Shown: positions 49,716 through 60,960, counted from the stretch's first letter. The stretch: DNA of 64,000 bases from Tretioscincus oriximinensis (GCA_022410635.1 JAJVDF010000246.1:894481-958480), one strand, 5' to 3'. Notes: generated by a model from the sequence alone, not told the origin. Translations and numbers: made by a program.

Positions 49716-50482
49716 GAGGGCTATTGGGTTTTTAAGGAAAGTGTGGGAAACCCAACAATTTAAAACCCCCGTTGGGTTGAATGAATAGGTTTGCGTGGAA
49801 TGGCTTGTGTTCGGAGATCTCTTCTATTTCATTCATCCTGGCTTTTCAATTGAATCTTTTTGAGAGCGTGTTCCAAAATCGGCTAAGTTTCTGACACAAA
49901 GTTTTTTCCACGTGCTAACCAATTTTTATTTTTTTTTGAGAACATATTATTTGATATCTTGATATTTGATTTGTAAGTGATTATGTAAATCTTGCAAAAT
50001 GACCGAATGAAAAAATTATGATGGATTTTTATGATAAAGTTTATTTTTGTGGGTATTTTTATTAGCATGTAAGTGTAACTGCCGTACATGTTAACAAAAT
50101 TTAAATACGCTATTATTAGCATCAACACAAAAAATTAGCATGATCTATAATTTCTTTTAATTAAAAGCCGTCATTAATTTTTTCCCAGTTACACATTTGT
50201 ATGAGTAGAACACAGTAAAAAGTAATTATAGATGATATTTTGTTGATTTTTAAATCCCTTATAAATGATGTATATTAAATATAATATAATATATATAATA
50301 TAATATATACATCATTTATAAGGGATTTAAAAATCAACAAAATATCATCTATAATTACTTATTCATCTTCAAAACTACATTTAAACAGCCCTGAACTTTT
50401 GTCACTTTTTNAAAAAATCATCAGATAAAAGTAGACTACTAGAAACAGAAAACCTCTGGAATAGTTTTCCAAGTCCTTAATA
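49716..50482. other. AT-rich DNA containing a long palindrome
   Basis: Strongly AT-rich and frame-free. The palindrome is listed separately. Confidence 0.5.
50221..50359. repeat. 139-bp near-perfect palindrome
   Basis: AGTAATTATAGATGATATTT at the left and AAATATCATCTATAATTACT at the right. The arms are perfectly complementary for about 50 bp each, with an AATATAATATA-type centre. It could extrude as a cruciform, or be a very recent foldback MITE. Confidence 0.9.
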
Positions 50483-50664
50483 TAAGTGAAACTTCGTTAT
50501 AAAGAACTCCGATATAACAGAATTCGCTGTATAACAGATTGTAAAAGTCCCAGTGGAATGCCCATAAGAGAAATGTTGTTTACAGTGGGTTTCGTCATAA
50601 CATAATTTCATTATAACAAAATTCACCTGGCCCCTTGGCGTTCATTATAATGGGATTTCACCTG
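50483..50664. mobile_element. Tigger/pogo-like MITE, 182 bp
   Basis: TAAGTGAAACTTCGTTATAA left and ATTATAATGGGATTTCACCTG right, flanked by TA. A shortened relative of 47205-47805. Confidence 0.75.
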
Positions 50665-50666
50665 TA

Positions 50667-51149
50667 ATTCGTTTCCCGCATTTCTCACTGTTACTCCCAT
50701 CTCTATCAATACTTTAATGGTGTCCCCTAAAAACTGAAAATAAATTTGGCAGGGCCTTGTTTCACGTGCCAGAAACAATTGGCCACGTGTGACATCCATG
50801 CCAAGAATTCTCACTTCTGCNGCTAGTATGTTTGAGCTAATAGGTCAGTTCTTGGCTGCAGACACACATGAGGATAAAAAGTGCTTATATTGGGCTTTAA
50901 GGAATCGTCTGTCTATCTGTATAGCGTGCAGGGCCGGCAGATTGCAGGAAAGGCAGGTAGTCTCGTCACATAAGNTGTGAGACTTACCTGCCTTCCACGT
51001 CGTATGTCTCCCGTTCTGCTTGGTCAGACAAAGGAAAAGAAGCAGGTTCAAGGGGTGCTGCTCCATGAGAGTTGGAAAAATGAGCTCTCATTAAACCCGG
51101 AAGAATGCAGGTTTGTAACGACTGTGTAGCTGACAACCCATGATTTCAT
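50667..51149. other. No gene seen
   Basis: Unique sequence; CACGTG occurs at 50763 and 50783. No frame is convincing. Confidence 0.35.
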
Positions 51150-51915
51150 AAGAGCATAAGAACATAAGAGGAGCCCTGCTGAATGGGGCCGTAGTCCATC
51201 TGGTCCAGCCTTCTGTCTCACACAGAGGCCCACCAATTACACCTGGGCTTCTCAAGCAGAAGGAGGAGGCAGAACCTCTTCCTTCTCTTCCTTCTTTTCC
51301 TTCCTTCCTTCCTTCCCTCCTTCCTTCCTTCCTTCCTTCCTTCCTTCCTAGGATCCCTACTGAATGGGGCCAGAGCCCATCTGGTCCAGCCTTCTGTCCC
51401 ACACAGAGGCCCACCAATTGCACCTGGATTGCCTGAACAGAAGAAGGCAAAATCTTAAACTGTTCTCCACACCCTGCAAATGGCACTTCGGGAATCCTGC
51501 CTGTTGCTCCATCTCAGGGGCAGCATCAAGACATCCATCCTAGTAGCTATTTATACTCTTGGCTTCCATGAACCTGTCCAATCCTGCCTTAAAGCTATCC
51601 AGGCTGCTAGCTACCACCACCTCTTCTGGAAGTAACTTCCAAAGGCCAATGACCCTCTGGGTGAAAAAATGCTTTCCTTTGTCTGTCCTCACTCTTCTGC
51701 CAATCAGCTTCCACGAATGCCCCAGGTCTCTGAAATAATTTTTCTCTATTCACCTTATCCATCCCATGCACTTCAGTTAGGTCTCCTCTCAAACACTGTC
51801 TTTTGAGGCTGAAGAGGCCCAGACGTTGCAGCCTGACTTTATAAGGGAGGTGCTCCAGACCCTTGATCATTCTTGTTGTCCTTTTCTGCACCTTCTCTAG
51901 TTCCACAATAACCAC
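51150..51915 (-). mobile_element. CR1-a with a (TTCC)n expansion and duplicated 3' end
   Basis: 51150-51281 and 51349-51450 both hold the reversed terminal part (CTACTGAATGGGGCC and its sibling), separated by (TTCC)n at 51282-51348. 51450-51915 continues into coding sequence ([20 protein letters not shown] in reverse). Confidence 0.8.
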
Positions 51916-52144
51916 TGTGAGATGTGATGACCAGAATTGTGCTTGCAGATTCTGTCTGTAGGAGCCATCCTGCGTGTGTCTGCAGCATTTAACTGCTGCA
52001 AATATATAATGCCTGCAAGGATAATAAGATTAATGGATTTTAGGCTGTTTCTTCTCTTGCCGGGGCTGGACTCTTTCAGCTGGATCTGCCTGCTGTCACG
52101 GAATAAGGCTGCCCACACTTCCGTCTGCTCTGTCCTGCACCACA

Positions 52145-52745
52145 TCTCAAGAGAGATATTTTGGAACTGGAGAAGGTGCAGAAAAGGGCAACAAAAATGA
52201 TCAAGGGTCTGGAGCACCTCCCTTACGAAGCAAGGCTGCAACGTCTGGGCCTCTTCAGCCTTGAAAGGAGACGTTTGAGGGGTGATCTGATTGAAGTGTA
52301 TAAAATCATGCATGGGATCGACAGGGTGAATAGAGAAAAAATGTTTTCTCTATCACACAACACAAGGACCAGAGGGACCTCCTTAAAACTGTTGGGTAGA
52401 AAAGTGAGAACAGACAAAGGCAAGTATTTTTTCACCCAGAGGGTCGTCGGCCTGTGGAATTTACTTCCTGAAGAGGTAGTGGTAGCTAACAGCTTGGATA
52501 GTTTCAAGACAGGACTAGACAGGTTTATGGACACCAAAGGTATAAATGGATACTAGGAAGGATATCTGGATGTTGCCTCTGGGATGAAGCAACAGGCAGG
52601 ACTCCTGAAATACCATTTGCAGAGAGTCATAAACAGGAGCATATTTTGCTTTCCTCTGTTCGGACTGCCCAGGGGTATCTGGTGGGCTTGATGGGATGTG
52701 GCCTGATCCAGGATGGCTCTTCTTATGTTCTTATGTTCTTATGTT
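52145..52745 (+). mobile_element. CR1-a 3' part, well preserved
   Basis: Open in one frame for about 130 codons: [78 protein letters not shown]. The 3' UTR ends in three TTATGTTC units. It is among the youngest copies. Confidence 0.9.
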
Positions 52746-53440
52746 GCAAACCTTGTAAAAGCTGGAATTTAGGAAGAGCATAAAAATGCTGAGTGGCTCG
52801 AGGAACAGCCAATAATGAAAAAAGTAAGTCATCAGGAGCACGTTAAATCTTTTCTTGTTTTAGAGATTAGTGTGACGAATGAGTCCAATTATGTTGTCAG
52901 CAGAAGCGGTTCAGTTATGTATGTTCAAGCAGGACCATCTAAAAAAAAATTAATCTGTTCTATTATTGAAACTCGACATTAGTCCCCCAGAGAAGTTGCT
53001 TATTTCTCTTGTGACCTAGAAACAAAAATAATACTTCCCCTGTAATTGCGTTAGGAATTAAAATAAAACTGAAAACAAATTCAGGGGTTCAGACAAATTG
53101 AATTTGTTGCGTTTGAAACCCAGTGTCTTTTCCTAATTGAATCTGACAGGCGCAAAGAAGAAAGAAGTTCAAAAGCAAATTGGAAATTGGGAGGAAAATA
53201 GGAAGAAAAGAACTCTAGATTTCCCCGCATTGGAAGCTTCTGCTGCATAAAAAGNGCAGCCCGTTTGTGAGCAGAGTTGAAGCTGAACAGGCTGATTTTT
53301 GAAATATGCTTTATGCACTTTTACTGTGGAATTGAACTCCGTATTCTCTTCCTATTTCAAATGCAACCTTTGTATCTTGGGATGTGCGGGAAAGGGAAAG
53401 GGGCAGAATCGTGCAGGAAGTTCTTCATGTGCATTAAATG
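52746..53440. promoter_or_regulatory. Candidate conserved non-coding element
   Basis: Nearly 700 bp of unique DNA with AACAGCCAATAATGAAAAAAG near 52805 (CCAAT and TAATGA), GAGTCCAATTATGTTGTCAG near 52880, AAAATTAATCTG near 52948, GTAATTGCGTTAGGAATTAA near 53042 and CCTAATTGAATCTGACAGG near 53132 (homeodomain core plus TGACAG, a TALE/Meis-type site). No frame is open. It is the largest motif-dense island of the window. Confidence 0.5.
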
Positions 53441-53520
53441 AAGGTCGCTCATAATAGTAGTAGTGGTAGTAGAAGAAGAAAAAGGAAGAAGAAAAAGAAA
53501 AAGGAAGCAGCAGCACCCCA
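53441..53520. repeat. (GTA)n / A-rich low-complexity tract
   Basis: GTAGTAGTGGTAGTAG followed by GAAGAAAAAGGAAG-type purines. Confidence 0.8.
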
Positions 53521-53529
53521 CCCCCCACT

Positions 53530-53841
53530 ACCTGAAGAGGTAGTGGTAGCTAACAGCTTGGATAGTTTCAAGACAGGACTAGACAGGTTTATGGACACCA
53601 GGGGTATAAATGGATACTAGGATGGATGTCTGGATGTTGCCTCCGGGATGGAGCAATAGGCAGGACTCCTGAGATACCATTTGCAGGGAGTCATGAACAG
53701 GAGCATATTTTGCTTTCCTCTGTTCGGACTGCCCAGGTGCATCTGGTGGGCCTCTGTGTGACACAGAATGCTGGACTTGATGGGCTGTGGCCTGATCCAG
53801 GATGGCTCTTCTTATGTTCTTATGTTCTTATGTTCTTATGT
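53530..53841 (+). mobile_element. CR1-a 3' end
   Basis: TACCTGAAGAGGTAGTGGTA to four TTATGTTC units. Confidence 0.9.
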
Positions 53842-53842
53842 A

Positions 53843-54133
53843 CCGGGTTTTTATATGCTGCTTTTTGCGCCTGAAGGGAGTCAAAGCGGCTTACAAGGAT
53901 ATTTGTGACTGAAGTCGTACGTTCTGTCTTCCCCACCAGGCTGTGATGGTTCCCATTTATCTACTTGCAGTCAGTTGCACTTTCTTGCAATTCTTGCTTT
54001 CAAATAGCTGCTTGTCTAGAGCTATAGGCTAGTAAAAGGTGCTCACCTCTCTCCAAGTCTTAACACAGGGTCTCGAAATCCGATCTCTCAGACGAAAGGC
54101 CGGCACTTAGCAGACTGAGCCATTTGTGCCTAG
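53843..54133 (-). repeat. SINE-B, diverged
   Basis: ATATGCTGCTTTTTGCGCC and CTGAGCCATTTGTGCC; reverse copy directly behind the CR1-a tail. Confidence 0.75.
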
Positions 54134-54590
54134 AATGGTTGCCATTATTCTTCATGGTGCTGGGGAGTTGTTTGTAGCCTTGTCGCTGTTCTTAGCAAGA
54201 ACAGCATTTTCTTGTGCTTGTGAAGAAGAAGCACAGCTGGGTGTAGATGCTGCTGTGCAGTTTAAACCTCTTCAGAAGCACTCTCATGCTGCATTCTCCC
54301 TAGGGGAAAAATCGNGAGTGAAGGTATGTGGCTTTGCATTAAGCACACGCTGTTCCTTTATGATCCACAGGCAGAGGCCTTTCGCAGTGTGTAATCCACA
54401 AAACCACACATTNCTGGAACGTAGTTCTCCTTCAACAGCGACACAGGTGCAGTTTTTCNCGATTCGGGCTAATGGTGCTCTGGATACAGTTTGCCCATAG
54501 TGGTAGTGCCTGTATCAAATGCTGCCACGCACTCCTGCTGTGCCTCCATTTTGTTCTAAACTCCAAGGAGGAAACATAGTTTTGTGTTAG
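54134..54590. other. No gene supported
   Basis: A + strand frame of about 120 codons spans 54126-54500 but contains Ns, begins in SINE-B and shows no domain or splice context. Confidence 0.35.
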
Positions 54591-54591
54591 A

Positions 54592-55990
54592 ACATAAGAA
54601 CATAAGAAGAGTCATACTGGATCAGGCCACAAACCACCTAGTCCAGCCTTCTGTCTCACACGGAGGCCCACCAGATGCACCTGGGCAGCCTGAACAGAGG
54701 AAAGCAAAATATGCTCCTGTTCATGACTCCCTGCAATTGGTATTTCAGGAATCCTGCCTGTTGCTCCATCCCTGAGGCAGCATCCAGATCTATCCTAGTA
54801 TACATTTATACCCTTGGTGTCCATAAACCTGTCTAGTCTTGTCTTGAAGCTATCCAAGCTGTTAGCTACTACCATCACTTCAGGAAATAAATTCCACAGG
54901 CCGATGACCCTCTGGGTGAAAAAATACTTTCCTTTGTCTGTTCTNACTTTTCTACCCATCAGTTTCAAGAAGGGCCCTCTGGTCCTAGTGTTGTGAGATA
55001 GAGAAAACAATTTCTCTTTTTACCCTATCCATCCCATGCATGATTTTGTACACTTCAATCAGATCACCTCTCAAACGTCGCCTTTCGAGGCTGAAGAGAC
55101 CCAGATGTTGCAGCCTGACTTCATAAGGGAGGTGTTCCAGACCCTCGATCATTTTTGTTGCCCTTTTCTGCACCTTCTCTAGTTCCACAATATCCCTCTT
55201 GAGATNTGGTGACCAGAATTGAACACAGGATTCCAAATGNGGCCTCACCACAGATTTATAAAGAGGCAAAACAACATTTGCTGACTTGTTTTCGATTCCT
55301 TTCCTAATTATCCCCAACATGGANTTTGCCTTTTTTGCTGCTGCTGCACACTGGATTGACATTTTCATTGAATTGTCCACTAACACCCCAAGATCCTTTT
55401 CTTGCTCGGTCACAGAAAGCTTGGTTCCCATCAGGTGGTAGGAGTATTTTGGGTTCTTTGCCCCAATATGCATGACCTTGCACTTGCTTAAGTTGAAGTG
55501 CATTTGCCACTTTGATGCCCACTCACCCAATTTCAATAGATCACTCTGGAGTGCCTNANAATCATTTTCAGTTTTCACCACCCTGAACAGTTTAGTGTCA
55601 TCAGCAAACTTGGCTACTTCACTATTCACCTCGGCATCCAGATCATTTATAAATATATTGAAAAGCAAGGGTCCCAGTACAGATCCCTGGGGTACCCCAC
55701 TTCTTACCTCTTTCTACTCAAAGAACTGTCCATTTAATACTACCCTCGGTTTTCTATCTTTTAGCCAGTTTTCAATCCAGGACAAAGTCTGTCCTCTTAT
55801 ACCATGAGTACGGAGCCTTTTTAGAAGCCTTTGATGAGGGACTTTATCAAAAGCCTTCTGAAAATCTAGATAGACAATATCAACTGGATCCCCTTTATCT
55901 ACATGTTCGTTAACACTCTCAAAGAATTCTAGCAAGTTGGTAAGGCAGGATTTACCTTTGCAGAAGCCATGCTGAGTTTCATGTATTGGG
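54592..55990 (-). mobile_element. CR1-a LINE with reverse transcriptase core
   Basis: The longest LINE copy here, about 1.4 kb. In reverse it encodes [71 protein letters not shown] and the catalytic FADDTK box. It then has the thumb ([27 protein letters not shown]). The frame is broken by a stop before the [14 protein letters not shown] motif, another in the C-terminus, and several Ns. The endonuclease domain and 5' end are absent, so it is inactive. Confidence 0.92.
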
Positions 55991-56139
55991 TTCTGNTTTT
56001 GTGCAAAACTAAATATCTCTGTGTACTAATTTTTTGTAATTATGGATTTGCACAAAACATGGGCACATTCTTTTTAAAAAGGCGGAGCGGAATCCTGGAG
56101 GAGAGTGCCCTGAAAACAGATTACTGAACGAATGCAAGA

Positions 56140-56265
56140 AACCAAAGCAAATCTTGTGCGGTTGATGAAAGGGAGCTGGAAATGGAAGAAAGCGGCAGAG
56201 GGAATCAAGTTCACTTTGCAGTTCCCAAACTGCTTATTTCACCCCTGGAAAAACACAGCCTTAGG
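56140..56265 (-). mobile_element. MITE-X copy
   Basis: Reverse of 8547-8683: CTTGTGCGGTTGATGAAAGG, GAGCTGGAAATGGAAGAAAG and TTTCACCCCTGG. Confidence 0.5.
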
Positions 56266-56379
56266 TGTCTTTCCCAGGCATTCACCATTACAGTGCTCTG
56301 ATGAGTGTCAAAGACACATCAGAAGCTCCCGGAGAGCAAACTGTACCTTAGGGTGACCATTTGTGGGGGGTCGAAAGCA

Positions 56380-56512
56380 GGTACATATTTTGCCTTCTTC
56401 TGTTCAGACTGCCCAGGCGCATCTGGTGGGCCTCTGTGTGAGANGGAAGGCTGGACTAGGTGGGCTTTTGCCCTCATTCAGCAGGGCTCCTCTTGTTCTG
56501 TGTTCTTTGATG
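56380..56512 (+). mobile_element. CR1-a 3' end
   Basis: GTACATATTTTGCCTTCTTC through GGAAGGCTGGACTAGGTGGG and a degraded TTGTTCTGTG tail. Confidence 0.75.
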
Positions 56513-57135
56513 GCTAGCATAGCTCTGACACAACCCATTAAATCTGCAGCTTTTCTGTTTTGGTTTCTCTTATGACAAGGCTACCTGAAGGTCCCATGTG
56601 GCTCCTGTCTCTATCTGAGCCATTTCTGATCCCTTGAGTTTAGTAGCTGGTTGCTACAATCAATGCCAACGGGTCTGACAAGGATGTGGAAGAAATTTGT
56701 ATTGAACGGGAGCTCCTACGAGGCAGGTTTTGCTTCCAGCTTCTGACTGAAAGCCTGGCACTCTGTCTAATGAACTGGAATGCGTTTTCTTTGATTTATG
56801 TGATGTATTTTATTATCTTTGCAGNCATAGTAGATGGTGACTTCTGAACAGATTGTAATAATAGGCTTGTTAGTCAGTTGTCAGCCTGGCAGGCGGAAGG
56901 GTGGAATCAGGGCCCGTTTAATGCCAGGTTCCTGTTCTGGCAAAGCCGCCGTCTNAAGCAGGCCTCACGTCAAGCAAGTCGCAGACCTTTAATCTCAGGG
57001 AAAACATGCTGAAATGACACAGGAAGCGTTTAATCCCGTTTAATGCCAAAAGAAAATCTCAATTAGTAAATTGTTATGTGTTGAAACCACACAAACTAGA
57101 TTCACTTAGGCGGAGTGGATTGACAGGCAGGAGGG
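56513..57135. promoter_or_regulatory. Candidate conserved non-coding element
   Basis: Unique sequence with GTTTTCTTTGATTTATGTG near 56785, GATTGTAATAATAGGC near 56850, two copies of GTTTAATGCC (about 56914 and 57037) and TCAATTAGTAAATTG near 57059. TTAATCTCAGGG and TTTAATCCCG are K50-type (Otx/Pitx-like) TAATCC/TTAATC words. Frames are closed. Confidence 0.45.
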
Positions 57136-57139
57136 CTGC

Positions 57140-57305
57140 TGGATCCCACTGAGCGTTATTCTGGGCTGCGTCTTGGCGTAGGGCCCTGCTGTCTGCCTGC
57201 TCGTGGACGCTATGGAAGGCTGCAAATGGGGCCTGTCACCGTTTATACTGGCGTATGGATGGTAGGGGCCTGTTGTGAGGCATAACCTAGGATAAGGCTT
57301 TGGTT
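57140..57305. mobile_element. MITE-F copy
   Basis: CCCACTGAGCGTTATTCTGG at the left and CATAACCTAGGATAAGGCTT at the right, with the core CTGCAAATGGGGCC. Confidence 0.6.
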
Positions 57306-57399
57306 ACCTGTTAATTTCCTTTTCCTTTGGTGATGTTTCTATGTTCTTTTTTTTGAAGGGAGCATATTCTCCCCTTTCCCTATTAGTTAAGTTACTAGN

Positions 57400-58165
57400 G
57401 GAATTTGCACGGTTGTGTTACGGTAATGCAAGGGGCTCTGGCCCCTCCTCCACCTTGCCCTCATCCATGCCCCATCCTTTGCCCCTTTCATTTGATGTTT
57501 CTTTGTTTCCCCCACCCCCTTCCCAGCAGCCCAGGTTCTCTTGTCTTTCTGTCCCCCATCCCCCTTCCCAGCATCCAAGGATCCTTTTGCCAACTTTCCT
57601 TCCCATCATGCCCCAGACTGACTTCACTCTATCTCTCCCAGCATCCCCCAGGGTCCCTCCTCTCCCTATTCCCCACCCGCCCTTCTCAGCATCCCCTGGG
57701 TTTCCTTGTCTTCCTCTCCCCCAACCCCTTTCCAGAGGCCCAGATTCCCTTATCTCCCCCTCCCCCTGCCCCTCCCCCCACTTGCCTCCCCAATCCTCTC
57801 CCCCCGCCCTCCACCAATCATACCTTCTTTCCGTGTTCCCCCGCTTCCTCCTCTTCCTCCTCCCTGCCACCCTCCATCTTCCTCCTTTTTATCTCCCTCC
57901 CTTTCTCCTTGTCTTCCCCTTCCTCTTCCCCCTCACACTTACACCCTCTCACTCTGTCCCCTCTCCTTTTCCCTCGTCCTAACCAGGCCCTGGCTCCTCT
58001 TCTTCCTCTTCTTCCTCTTCCTCCCTTCTCCCTCCCCCTCTCTCCTCCTCTTCCTCCCCCTCCTCCCCCTCCTTCCTCTTGCTCCCTCCTCTCTGTTCTT
58101 GCCCCTTGCTTCCTGTTCTTCCTCTTCCTCTTCTTGCACTTCTTCTGGCTCTTCACCTTCGTTAT
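57400..58165. repeat. Long polypyrimidine-biased tract, partly a decayed minisatellite
   Basis: About 750 bp almost purine-poor on the + strand. The first half repeats a unit of roughly 60-70 bp around CCCTTCCCAGCATCC and CTTGTCTTCCTCTCC-type words; the second half is (CTTCCT)n-like. The 213- and 278-codon frames through it are low complexity and not genes. Confidence 0.85.
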
Positions 58166-58307
58166 TCTTCCACGATGCTCCAATATGTTCTTGAAATTGA
58201 GGCCCTTTTTCCAAATGCCTGCCTTAAAGCACAGCAGTTAATGTGCTTTATTTTGATGTGGGGTAGCTGCAGCCACATCATTTCATTCAGCAGCTAGAGC
58301 CATATTA

Positions 58308-58605
58308 GAAGAAGAGGAAGAACTGGGTTCTTATACTTCACTTTTCGCACCTTTTCAAAGGGACTCAAAGCGTATTTTGCCCAAAGGCTTACGTTCTATC
58401 TTCCCCACCAGGCTGCGGTGGTTCCCATGTATCTAGTTGCAGTCAGTTGCCATTTCTTGCAATTCTTGCTTTTGAATAGCTGGGTTGGCTGGTGCTACAG
58501 GCTAGTGGAAGGTGCTCAGCCCTCCCCACGTCCCACACAGGGCTTGAAAACCCACCTCCCAGGTGAGGGGCCCTCTCCTTAGCGACTGAGCCATTCGTGC
58601 CTCTT
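58308..58605 (-). repeat. SINE-B, full length
   Basis: (GAA)-rich start, CTTCACTTTTCGCACC and reversed head to GACTGAGCCATTCGTGCC; the last head bases are repeated once more at 58606-58620. Confidence 0.85.
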
Positions 58606-58620
58606 AGTGACTGAGCCATT

Positions 58621-59460
58621 CGAAGGGGAAGAGTGTGTGATTCTGTGCAAATGCCAAACTGCTGTCCTACATGGCACTGCAGGTACAACCGCTGCAATCT
58701 GGAACTTAATCCTGGGTTCCTGGGCGGTTACGAAACCCCAATATCCAGTAATAATGTTTCTGGGAAGTGAGGTAACTCTAGTGTTGTCAGCTAAAAGCAG
58801 AACAACATGCTACACCTTTAGAAGATTGTAAAATTATAAGCTGCACCTCCTGAAATTGCTTCTTTGTTACACCCATCAAAGGCATAACGCTGCTGTCCTG
58901 CTTTTATCTATGTTATGATTTGCCGGTTGAATATCAATGTCATAGTTTTTAGTGCAGCTTTGAGAGAAAATCCAGAACCGTCCTTCGTGCTTCCCCTTTT
59001 TCAATATTTCTATTTTTTTGTGCATTTTTTTCCATTATCGCCATTTGCCAAGAACTCTGCTGACACATACACGCTGCTGAATTTTCCCCTGTGGTGCCAA
59101 GAACATTTGATTGTCAACCTTGTTAGCTCANCTATGCAGCTTGATGCTTCGAGCCCAGGGAGGATTAGGAAAAAAGGAATTCTTACCGTTTAGACCTTTT
59201 CGCTTGACATGAGACAAGCCGCTGGCCAGCAGTGTATATGTGGGGATCAAGTGCGACAGATTATTGCATTTTGATAATGATTTGTTGATTCCAGCCAAGG
59301 AGCACAAGCTTGTTAAATCATAAAGCAGATTTTTATTTATGTAAAATGTCGGTGTAGTAATTTAAAAGAGATCTGATACCATTGAAAAAACATTAAATGC
59401 AACCAAACCCCTATAAAACACCATTTAAAACAGCATGTAATAAAATAATAATAATAAACA
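58621..59460. promoter_or_regulatory. Candidate conserved non-coding element
   Basis: Over 800 bp of unique sequence. Motif-rich parts include AATATCAATGTCATAG near 58929, CATTTTGATAATGATTTGTTG near 59266 (TAATGA next to a forkhead-like TTTGTTG) and TTAAATCATAAAGC near 59314. Closed frames, no repeats. The 92-codon + frame at 58915-59193 contains no domain. Confidence 0.45.
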
Positions 59461-59465
59461 TTTTT

Positions 59466-59625
59466 TTCTTTATCATTTATTTATATTTATATACCGCCCT
59501 ATACCCGGAGGTCTCAGGGCGGCCAACCACAGCTTTTTGTTGCTTTCTCCACAACAGACACCCTGTGAAGTAGGCGGGGTTGAGAGAGCTCTAAGAACTG
59601 TGATTGGCCAAAGAGGGGGGAAATC
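59466..59625 (-). repeat. SINE-A, 3' half
   Basis: TTTATATACCGCCCTATACCC and CTTTCTCCACAACAGACACC to CTGTGATTGGCCAAAG. Confidence 0.8.
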
Positions 59626-59699
59626 TGGGCAAAACAACATCTTATGTTAGTCCCTGTAGTAGCTTATGGGGTGGCGATCTGTGTTCATATGGAGCATAG

Positions 59700-60004
59700 A
59701 AGAAGGAGGAGGAGAAGGAGAAGAATTGGGTTTTCTCACCTGAAGGGGACTCAAAGCGGCTTACAAGGTTATTTTTCTCCTGAAGGCTGACATTCTATCT
59801 TCCCTACCATGCTGTGGAGGTTCCCATTTATCTAGTCGCAGTTTGTTGCAATTTCTTGCAATCCTTGCTTTCGAACAGCTGGGTTGGCTAGAGCTGCAGG
59901 CTAGTAGAACGCGCCCACCCCTCCCCACGTCCCACACAGGGCTTCAAACCCAGTCTCTCAGATGAAACGCTGTCACCTTAGCCGACTGTGCCATTTGTGC
60001 TCAG
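59700..60004 (-). repeat. SINE-B, diverged full-length copy
   Basis: (GAA)/(GGA) start, GGTTTTCTCACCTGAAGG and a reversed head ending GACTGTGCCATTTGTGC. Confidence 0.8.
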
Positions 60005-60539
60005 GAAGAAAAGCTAGAGGAGCGCTTGCAAATGGTTACTTTCAGTAACGGTATCTTTTGAATTCCCTGCACTCTGCAAAGTGCCGACCATTCTTTAATA
60101 TTACTGACTGTCAGAGCTAAGAACTGGGTTCCTGCCCTTTGTAGAGGCTGTTTTGGAGGGGATCAGAAGTAAAGAAAACTTTATGACCCCTCTNCAGGGT
60201 GCTGATTCCACAGCGCTTGTATCGCCTGCCAATCACAAAATCTTGAGCCCTAGAGCCCCATTCAAGCCCCGACCCACTGGCTGATTTTCCAGTGCCCCGG
60301 ATTCTACTCAGCCACACAAAATACACAAACATTCAGATGAAAGATTAGACCAAATGGCTAACTAGTAAATGCTATAATTATACTATAAATATGTTAGCCG
60401 TATAAATAATGACTAGTCATATTATTAATGCAAACGAAACAGATAAGGTTAGAACGTGTAAATAAAAATGATAGATAGTAAAACTATATTTCGAAAATAA
60501 CCGTAGGAGTGAAAGCGAAAAACTAAAAGTTAGGGTAGA
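60005..60539. other. No gene seen
   Basis: Unique and AT-rich; CTATAATTATACTATAAATA and TAGTCATATTATTAATGC near 60372-60430. It may be regulatory or simply AT-rich intron. Confidence 0.35.
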
Positions 60540-60960
60540 TTGATGTTTTCAATGTATTATTTTTACAATGATGTATATACAAAGAAATGGACATTTACCC
60601 TCATGGGGAGGAGAGAGGAAAGGGGAGAAATTGTTAAGAAATGGGCACGGTAAGATGCTGTAGTCTGTAATGTGTTGTAAACTTGGAGAAGAACAAAGCT
60701 TTCTTGAGCAAATAAAAACACTCAGCCATGAATTTTCAGGTGATAGGATGCAAGTATTATGCAATTAAGCCTTGCAGAGAGGTCATGGGGCTTTCTTTTT
60801 TTGGGAGGAATATATTTTTTATTGGTTATATATTTACAAAATATTTACAGAATATGTTCATTTCTATCACACATTTTATATCATAGCATCTATTGACCCA
60901 CTATAAGGAATTGCCAAAGGTTNGAGGCTGCTAGGATATTTTCTACTCACTACTGCTACT
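60540..60960 (-). mobile_element. Possible L1 3' end in reverse
   Basis: TATATTTTTTATTGGTTATA and repeated ATTTACA(A/G)AATAT near 60809-60855 resemble reversed L1 3' UTRs; no coding sequence attached. Confidence 0.3.

Noticed and set aside
54985..55668. 227-codon frame as a host reverse transcriptase-derived gene
   Set aside because: Broken by stops and Ns and continuous with a CR1 3' UTR; no sign of domestication.
57341..58241. 213- and 278-codon + strand frames
   Set aside because: Ser/Pro/Leu/Phe low complexity from the polypyrimidine tract; stops are scarce because purines are scarce.
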